Shown here: positions 56,749 to 64,000 of the stretch, one piece after another
How the letters are laid out: each line of letters starts with the position of its first letter
Numbering within the stretch: the first letter of the stretch is position 1
Assembly (NCBI GenBank): GCA_963855995.1
Contig: OY979718.1
Coordinates: 33,236,982 to 33,300,981, forward strand
Reading direction: 5' to 3'
From: Muricea muricata
Taxonomy: Eukaryota; Cnidaria; Anthozoa; Malacalcyonacea; Plexauridae
DNA: 64,000 nt
The notes under the pieces: model-generated
Told to the model about the DNA's origin: nothing
Databases searched by the model: none
The model's input: only the letters and a program-made list of their open reading frames with translations
Made by a program: the position numbers and the translations under genes

Positions 56749-57593
56749 CATTTTGTATTTAGATTTATTGCTTAGTTTTGACTGTAAATATTGTTAAAAC
56801 TAGGAAGTTAAATACCATACAAAACAATACAGGCGACCGTCACGCGGTCGACAAAACTGATTGGCTAATTTACAGAGAAACGGATGGTGATTGGTTGTTT
56901 GGTGAATTTTAAAACTGCCAAAACAATTTACATTAAGGCCAAAAACATATTGCGTGAATACAGACCTATACACGTGTACAAACCTACACAACGACTGACA
57001 CTATTGCTCACTTGAAACCGATAAGCTCACTTTTATTTTCAGATGTTACAGCTCGAACAGGCAAACCGAGGCCTCTTTTGTACATTTTAGATATTTTTTT
57101 ATTTACTAAAAATACACTGTTAAAATACATTTTAGTTCGGTACATAACCGGAAGGAGTTTATATATCAAAATAACCTGTTGATGATGGGTTCAGCTCAAT
57201 TCAAAAACATTAAAAATGTGTTAAAAATAAGCAAAAGCGGCATCGGCTTGCCTGTCTGAGCTGTAAATGCGTCAATCATCATCTTCAAGTAGTAGAAACT
57301 ACAATGTACGCAGAAGGCGCTTTTGACAACATTTTTACTCGACCAAATTTTCACCTTTCCAACGCAGCCAGAAATTGTTTGGTGGCGGAGCGCATGTCTG
57401 TGTGCAGTCTAAATCACACTCCATGTATTTTAACGTCAATTAATGACACGGTCGTTTATGTGGTAACTGTAAAATTCACTTTTCGCCTGGATCCATTAAC
57501 AAACAAATTAAAGCTTGTTGTTGCAAACGCACTGACGCCCCCTTCAAAGTAAAGAAAGATGCCTAAATGGATCATATGCGGTTCGTAACTAAC
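56749..57593. other. 3' flank or unseen last exon of GPCPD1-like gene
   Basis: The GPCPD1-like exon at 57594 ends with a donor, so a terminal exon should lie here or further left; I could not pick it out. The plus-strand frame 57304-57552 has no domain. Confidence 0.35.
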
Positions 57594-60500
57594 CTGTCAT
57601 AGCACAGGACATTTACACCCATATTACGTTGCTTCTCACGTATTTCTTCTTCGTTATCGTCATCACCCCACGTTGATACAATTAACTTTCTTTTCTTCAT
57701 TCGAGATAAAATTTCAGGGTTCTGAATAATGTTATCACATAAGCAAGATATTCCAAGAATTTTTTCTGACTCGGCAAAACCAACTACTCTGCCGAGGGTC
57801 CTAATCCTGATATCTCTGTACACCGGATATTTCCCCCTCTCTCCACAAACGCCAATCTTAACAGGAAATTTCTTTTGCTTTCGACTCAATCTATACATCA
57901 TAAAATTAACAATAAATGTGCGCCCCAGACGTACATTCCACTTTTAAAAACGCAAGCTGTCATCATCCCGTATTAATGGTCATTAATGACATTCTGAAAG
58001 TTTTAAACTGTATATTTAACCTTAAAAGGTATAGTTTACGTACAGTTGAACAATGACTGGTGAAAAACACATCAAAATTATTTTCCTCTTTCCAATATTC
58101 TTGAAGATAGACTTCAGTAGGGTATCAACATAAACGTTGACGTCGAGAAAGTTATCATCTTCCTTATCCTGGAATAAAGAAGTACAAGTCTGCATGTCTG
58201 GCATGGTACAGATGGAAAATTATGAAAAAATAAATAATGACAATTAATTGCCACACACAACTACAAATTAAACATTAATAGTGACTATTAATTGCCACAC
58301 AATGACATTCCCATAATCTACTAAAAACATAAAGCATTACTATCACACTATAGTATCCCTAGCTTTTGTTCTTGCAGTTCATTTAAAATATGAAAATACT
58401 TTGCTTAGTAGAATTTCAATAAGAATTGATAAAAGGAACGAGGACTCGCGATGAATGGCGTACGACTGGTTACAAAAAATGTTTGACTGGCGTGGCACTA
58501 ATCCTTTAAGGACTCAAATTATGCTTCGAAAAATTAAAAATCTTAAACATTGAGCGAGCATGGGATGATGGGTAACCTCTTTCTTAACCTCATAATATAG
58601 GGCACATAATGCACGCATTACACAAAGGGCAATTCGATCGTCGAGATTCCATTCATACGGCTGACATGATCTCTTTCAAGGTAGTCTCCACAAACATTTA
58701 TTTTAACTGGATACTGATTGGTTAAGAGGAGTACAATTATTTCATTAATTGCACAGCAATACAATGAATGATTTCAAGGTTCAACACACGCAACTGCTCC
58801 GGATATTTTAAGGGAAATGTATACTGCATGAAATACGAAGAAAAGCTCCAATTTAAGTATAAAGATTGACAGTAGATATGGCGTTGACATTTATCATTTA
58901 TATACCCGGAGCGAGGGGGATTCAGTGAAATATTTCCTGAAGTGATGATATTTCCCGAGGGCTTTAGCCCGAGAGAAATATCATCACTGAAGGAAATATT
59001 TCACTGAATCCCCCGAGCGGAGGGTCTATAAATGATATATTATACCGAAAATCAAAAACTTCCGTAAGAATAAACTTTTAAGTTCTTTAAGTTGAACATA
59101 CCTTCGTGAATACGATGCTCTAAAATACAAAATAGCCAGTTCTTTGTTTATTTTCATAACGATAAGTACAGAAAATTCCTTTTAATTTTTTAAATATTTG
59201 TGTTTTCAACGTCCTTTTCCTTTAAAATACTTTATAATTCTTCATGAAGTTCATCAAACTTTTCGCACATTCCGCCATTTTTGTTTACGAAAACTTGCCA
59301 ATCTGTGCTTGCGTGTACGAGCGTTGCCATGGTAACGTGAGATATTTACTGTATCTCACTTTAAAAGTGAGATACAGTGGTATCTCACTTTAAAAGTGAG
59401 ATACAGTGAGAAATCATCTCATCACGTGGCAGAAATACGATATTTTGATTGGACAATTTGAATTTGAGGTATAATATTGAAAATTATCTTCCATAAGACT
59501 TAGATAAAGTGCTTCAAAAGCTTTTCAAACGTTGAACACCTGAGGTGCGCAATTTTGTTATGATGGTAAAACTAAACAAAAAATATCCGCATATGTAAAT
59601 AATTTATTTCCGTATTCATGCACATTTATCACGGGTGCCACGCGTTGAACATATATTATTTTAACTGCGTTTTACAGGAAACAATTTCAATTATTATTTG
59701 AAGAGGCAGAGAGGGAATAGTCTAAATCCAAGCAAGTGTTCTTCCTCTAATTTCTAAATGCAGACAAGCTGGATGAAAATACGAGGCGAAGCCGAGTTGT
59801 TTAACCCACTTGTCTGCATTTAGAAATCAGGGGAAGAACACTTACAAGGATTTAAAATGACTTCCCGAGCGACTGGATATTTTGCGAGAAAATCAAGAGT
59901 AAAGTTTGCAAAATTAAGCTGTAATCTCTATATATAATCTCTATTTTCATTCTTTTGAATTTTCCTATGTACTTTTTAATATACGAGCAGGAGTGTTTTT
60001 ATCAGATTCCGATAAAGCACGAATTGCGAGTATTTTAAATAGCTTCAAAAACGATCCACTTTATACTCATCTTGTCAGTTTGTTTGCGACAGAATTTTCA
60101 ATGTAGATGTTGTATAAGCTGAGAAAATCGAGGCAAAAGTTTCGTAAAAATCTACGTGTGTTTTATCACATATAAAGACTCCTTCACGGCTCCCTGTTTG
60201 TTTTGCTCATGAATTATTAATGAGTTTTTGAAGACTACTTAAAGGGAAATGGCAACAAAAAATTTAGTTGTCTTATTTGAAAGAAACTCTAAAACAATGT
60301 ATAGAAGTCTATTGCAAAATTTTCATATCTGTTTTACTTCAGGAAATACTCTCACCTAAATCAACGAACTGTTCGCCATCTTGGATTAATTTTTAACCTC
60401 ATTAACAATGTTTTGGTGACGTCAAAGCAGGGATAAGCCAGTCGAAGCTACTCCTAAATACCTACCAACAATAAAATATTGTTTGAAATCTTCTTAGTCC

Positions 60501-61838
60501 GCGCTGAAATCCGAAACATTTACCGTACATGCGGTTATAAGACCATAATAATCATTGTGTGGTAAGAAAAAAAATCGCGTGACCCCTGTTGTGACGTATC
60601 GTGCATATCCCCATATATTCAAGATGGTGGACAACTTAACATTTCAAATGAAAATATTTCACGAAATAAGGCAGATATAAAAATTCTTTAATAGACTTCT
60701 ACATGTTGTTTTGGAGTCTATTTAAAATAAGACGATAAAAATTTTTGTTGCCATTTCCCTTTAATATGGTATCATAACATCTCAGTCGTAGACAACAATC
60801 GCAAATATACTCAATGAAATAGGAAGTATCTATACTCACAAACTATCCTTTGTAATTTATCAGTAATACTACAAACCTTTTCTGTTTCTAGATACTTTAT
60901 TTCTAGTTCCATAGGAAAGCTTTCAGGCAGGGTATTTAACACCTAAACATTAATTTTGAATTTAACATTAACCCTGGGTTGATAAATTTTGATCGATTCA
61001 GCTATTGGTCCATTTTATTTTTACGATGCTCATGGCGTGGAAGACTGCGAAAGTAGAGTTTGAACTTGTATTGAAAAGATTCCACTGGCGAGAGTTTTTC
61101 AAAATCGAAAAGTTATTCTGTATTAATGCCTTAAACCACTTACATATTTCTTAACTTTATTTTCGAACTGAAAAACATTATATGGGTGTCTGGCATTCGT
61201 AAGAAATTTGACAAATAAAAGTACAAGTGCGGCATTTGATTGTTATTTCTATCAATATAAAATGAATTGGTCGTACCTCTTCAAGTGTGGGAAACAACTT
61301 TTGAAAGAGACCAGTTCGACTCTGTAATTCACTGTTTAATTCTGAAAGGAGGGGGAAACATACTGAGTACTAATCGAGAGGCTAATAATTTTGCTACTCA
61401 TGTACAATGAGAGAAATAAGGGAAAATCTAAGTATTCTAGCGAAAGACCATGCAATTAAAATTATGTCAATCTCCCAACTCTGATCTGTAAATTGTCGAT
61501 TACATAATTTTAGGATTTTTTAATATTCAATGCATCCTAGCTAAAGTCTTATATATGAATTTTTTTACAAGATGGCGTCAAGAATACAGAATAATAATTA
61601 GCTGAAAATGACGTCAGAACGCTGAAAAATGTCAGCATCGTACATCTTCACTTGTAGGTTGTTTTGACAGCTAATACGGGTATCGTTGGAAAGCACGCAA
61701 TGTGGCACGCAAAGCACGCAAATTTCGATAAAAAGCATGTCTTCAAATGTAAACTTCCAAATGCGGGGAAAAATTGGGGTGATTTTCCTCAGTCATAAAA
61801 ACAGCATAAAACTTACCAGTTGACTTTGTGTGAATAGT
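57594..61838 (-). CDS. GPCPD1: GPCPD1-like glycerophosphodiester phosphodiesterase, 3' part
   Basis: Minus-strand exons join in phase: 61817-61838 (22-nt micro-exon, least certain), 61277-61341, 60877-60942, 58044-58168 and 57594-57890. They read TGLFQKLFPTLEE, VLNTLPESFPMELEIKY, NFLDVNVYVDTLLKSIFKN, IGKRKIILMCFSP, KFPVKIGV, LGISCLCDNIIQNPEIL, LIVSTWGDDDNEEE and MGVNVLCYDR. This is the second half of the GDPD TIM barrel; the E-I-K strand and the final WGDD...GVN..YDR segment are diagnostic. The enzyme hydrolyses glycerophosphocholine to glycerol-3-phosphate and choline in the cytosol. The first half with the HRG catalytic motif is not in the window, and 57594 ends in a donor, so the last exon is also unseen. 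Introns hold several MITEs. Confidence 0.8.
58892..59036. mobile_element. Palindromic MITE
   Basis: TATCATTTATA, GGGGGATTCAGTGAAATATT and ATGATATTTC are all inverted on the right side, around the centre CCCGAGGGCTTTAGCCCGAG. Confidence 0.8.
59349..59408. repeat. Two tandem perfect palindromes
   Basis: TATCTCACTTTAAAAGTGAGATA occurs twice in direct order (59352-59374 and 59381-59403), each a perfect inverted repeat. Confidence 0.85.
59723..59854. mobile_element. Palindromic MITE
   Basis: TAAATCC...AAGTGTTCTTCC and ATTTCTAAATGCAGACAAG are inverted at the right (CTTGTCTGCATTTAGAAAT, GGAAGAACACTT, GGATTTA). The centre is CGAGGCGAAGCCGAG. Confidence 0.8.
60243..60760. mobile_element. TTAA-targeting MITE (piggyBac/Kolobok-like)
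   Basis: AGGGAAATGGCAACAAAAA at the left is inverted at the right, with TTAA at 60239-60242 and 60761-60764. Arms of roughly 115 bp match (TAGAAGTCTATT, ATATCTG and others). It lies within a GPCPD1-like intron. Confidence 0.8.
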
Positions 61839-61939
61839 CTACAAAGAAACGTCAAAAAGAATAATATTAGTCTTAATTTTTACTTAATTTCCAAATTAAA
61901 ATGTGAAAATTAAATCCTGTTATTATTGCCATAACAAAA

Positions 61940-62250
61940 TTATTGGATACTGACTGGTTAAGAGGAGTACAATTATTTTATTAATTCTACATCAGTGCAA
62001 CTAATGATTTCAAGGTATTTAAACAAACGCAACTGCTCCGGAGATTTTAAGGGAAATGTACTAGATGAAATACGAAGAAAAGCTCCAATGTTTTAATATC
62101 TTCCACAAGAGCTGGATTTTAAAGCGTTGAACATGAGGTGTGTAATTTTGTAATGGTAATAATAAGCAAAAAATATTCGTATATGTAAATAATTTATTTC
62201 CGTATTCATGCACATTTTCACGCATGCCAGGCATTGAAAATATATTAGAG
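61940..62250 (+). repeat. Dispersed repeat R2, uninterrupted copy
   Basis: It matches the two outer parts of 58690-59660 with a join at AAGCTCCAATGTTTTAATAT; it therefore records the state before the palindromic element inserted in the other copy. Confidence 0.75.
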
Positions 62251-62573
62251 ATATTGATAAGATATTGATAAGCTTTGTAAGTAGTTTTTTTTATGACTTT
62301 TTGATAAGATAAGTAATTTCCCCCGAAACTTCACCTTTTTGGAATAATAGAGTTTCATAGGGAATTTAAAGAAAAACGTGCAGGAGCCCCAAAACATTTG
62401 CCCCTAGACAGCTTGCCATTACACATGCATGAGTATTGTTTCTGTAACTCGATCTCACTCGATGTTAATGATGCTCGATGTTAACTTCAGTTGTGTAGAT
62501 GACGCGTTAGTCTTGAACAGGTGACCGACAAAGCATTAAAACCTAAATAGCTTTGCTGTGTGATCGTTACAGA

Positions 62574-63615
62574 ATGAAACGCTTGCTCATAACAGCGTTC
62601 TTGTGTGTAAAATTTGTTTTCCTCCTTTTGTTGCCAGTAACAGTAAAAACAGAAAACAAAGAGCATTGCAGCCCAGGGAATTACTGCAATTCAAGCAATA
62701 CTGCAATTTATTTTCATTTGTTGCGCAAAGGTGAGCCTTAATTACTTGATTAGTTTTGCTGTAAATTTATGTGTATATTATTTTGCGAAATACAAAAGAG
62801 TGCTTATGACACTTAATCAGATGGAATCTTCATATATATATCTTTATAATCCATCTATATCTACATCTATATATTTACTATTTATCAGTGCAAGCTATGT
62901 AGCAATGATAATGAAGATGCGGTTTACGAGTCGAAAGCCAATTGCCATGACAAGCTTACGTGCTGTTCCCCCAAAACTGGTAATTTCCGCATAAAAAAAC
63001 ACGTATTAACATACTATAACTCATCAAAGCAACATTTTGTTTGATTGTATGCTATACGAGCTGTCTTATATAAATCACTTCTTTGCATCTTAATACCGTT
63101 AAATAGTTTTATTCATGCTCAATTTTATTTTGTGCTCTTCAGCGAGCATACACTTGATTTAGTTATGCAGAAACCACAAGATAAACTAACTTCTTTTCCA
63201 CCGTTGAGAGTTTGTTTGCAATTTTAAAATATTTAAAGCCTTTATACAAGATTTCTTTTATAACAAGAATTGTTCACGATACATATAATTAATTATACAG
63301 TGGGTATCCAACACAATTCAGTGTTAATCTGATTTTTTACCTCTTGACAACCCAAATGTGGAAAAAATATATATTCAAATAACTTTTTTAGATGTTTGCC
63401 GTTTAACTAAAAATGTGTTGCATGAAGCCATCTTTGAATTCCATATTCACTGTGCTATGAAATGTTTGGAACATCCGTCATGCGCTGGATATAACTTTAA
63501 GGCAAAACGACGAGGAAGCACCTGCCAGTTGACACGCACGCTTGATCACATTTTTAACAATTGCAATGACAACGATAAAGGCTGGAATTTTTATCATCCT
63601 GTGGTCCCAGCAAAG
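62574..63615 (+). CDS. Secreted PAN/Apple-domain protein, 5' exons
   Basis: Exon 62574-62730 opens MKRLLITAFLCVKFVFLLLL, a clear signal peptide (about 1-29), and ends AAAG|GTGAGC in phase 1. It joins in phase to exon 63392-63615 (TTTTTTAG|AT), which reads DVCRLTKNVLHE, HIHCAMKCLEHPSCAGYNFK and TCQLTRTL: the CxxxC...C pattern and GYNFK of a PAN/Apple domain, with a downstream Cys in TCQL. A PVVPAK|GTATGG donor ends it in phase 0, so the gene continues beyond or in unseen exons. PAN domains bind protein or carbohydrate; in cnidarians they occur in adhesion and mucus or nematocyst-related proteins. The upstream ATG at 62553 is less likely because it precedes the signal peptide. Confidence 0.78.
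62731..63391 (+). other. Intron of the PAN-domain gene
   Basis: AT-rich, GT/AG bordered. The frames at 62731-62994 and 63045-63227 lie in the intron and show no domain. Confidence 0.6.
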
Positions 63616-63844
63616 GTATGGAGCTATCATAATGTTATATTCATATATACTAAAAATATCATGATTACAGGTTAACATTTTATTATACTGTATTCTGTTC
63701 CACGTTACTAGAGACAAATTGATATTTTTATCACCAAATAAAGTACTTGTTCAAAACAGGTGCATTTTTTATTGAATGGTAGCAACACCTTTCTTCGGAT
63801 ACGGTGTAAGAACAAATTTCATATGTACAGGGTGGTATTGTTTT

Positions 63845-64000
63845 CATATTCTCTCCACAACGAGAAAAATCTTGACAAATGTGGTTGACTGCACGATCAA
63901 GATCATCGTCTGAAATTTCGCTGAAAGCCAACTTGCTAAGCCCGAACGTTCTCACCTTCTGTAAACTGTACTCTCGGAAATGCTCAAAAGAGTCGATATT
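63845..64000 (-). pseudogene. Integrase-core transposon relic at right edge
   Basis: The minus strand reads ESTVYRR in one frame, then VRTFGLSKLAFSEISDDDLD and HICQDFSRCGENM in the next. This is the helix-turn-helix (STVYRRM.FGL) and ISDDELD segment that precedes the catalytic region in a family of metazoan integrase-core proteins. The frame change and abrupt loss of similarity after GENM mark it as a fragment; it may extend past the window edge. Confidence 0.6.

Larger units (their letters stand above)
58690..59660 (+). repeat. Dispersed repeat R2, copy interrupted by palindromic elements
   Basis: GGTTAAGAGGAGTACAATTA, GCAACTGCTCCGGA and AAATACGAAGAAAAGCTCCA (58715-58853), then TATGTAAATAATTTATTTCCG and TATTCATGCACATTT (59594-59628), are found in the same order but contiguous at 61940-62250. 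Confidence 0.75.

Noticed and set aside
57304-57552. 82-codon plus-strand frame with fair composition
   Set aside because: No domain recognised and no supporting splice or promoter signal; may overlap the unseen end of the GPCPD1-like gene.
1-64000. CRISPR arrays, bacterial operons, tRNA or rRNA genes
   Set aside because: None seen; tandem repeats lack spacer structure and the gene structures are eukaryotic.

Overview
The window is eukaryotic. It is AT-rich and gene-poor, with spliced genes whose exons end in GT/AG introns, and it is crowded with degraded transposons and palindromic MITEs. Gene content fits an early-branching animal, most likely an anthozoan cnidarian: a divergent rhodopsin-like GPCR, a DDX3/PL10 helicase, an SDR dehydrogenase, a ZZ plus EF-hand protein, a PAN-domain secreted protein, and remnants of Penelope-like, Crypton (DUF3504), Ginger-like, hAT and LINE elements. 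The species assignment is inference from family content only.

Layout of host genes: GPCR (1-593, minus, runs off the left edge); first five exons of a DDX3-like helicase (2448-7612, minus; the helicase core is not seen); three-exon SDR (13387-18551, minus); first and last exons of an unrecognised gene (24176-27779, minus) whose start lies about 0.2 kb from the divergently transcribed two-exon ZZ/EF-hand gene (27987-30860, plus); single-exon condensation-type acyltransferase (39250-40881, minus); 3' half of a GPCPD1-like glycerophosphodiester phosphodiesterase (57594-61838, minus); 5' end of a secreted PAN-domain protein (62574-63615, plus). These genes do not form a pathway.

Mobile DNA fills the rest. 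There is a 5'-truncated LINE with an open RT frame (9340-11190), a Ty3-like RT relic (about 12.96-13.26 kb), a broken hAT transposase (19.4-21.5 kb), a Penelope-like relic (22.5-23.3 kb), a long-TIR Mutator-like non-autonomous element with perfect 9-bp TSD (40975-42668), a Crypton tyrosine recombinase with a head-to-head 5' partner (42.8-46.8 kb) enclosing a well-formed hammerhead ribozyme (43766-43810, minus), and a broken integrase-ULP1-PHD element of Ginger/KRBA2 type (50187-54075) split by another repeat. Several MITEs have readable TIRs and TSDs. A set of otherwise unrelated palindromic elements shares a small GC-rich CTCG...CGAG hairpin at or near the centre.

All exon joins were made by eye from splice signals and reading phase. 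No database search was possible.
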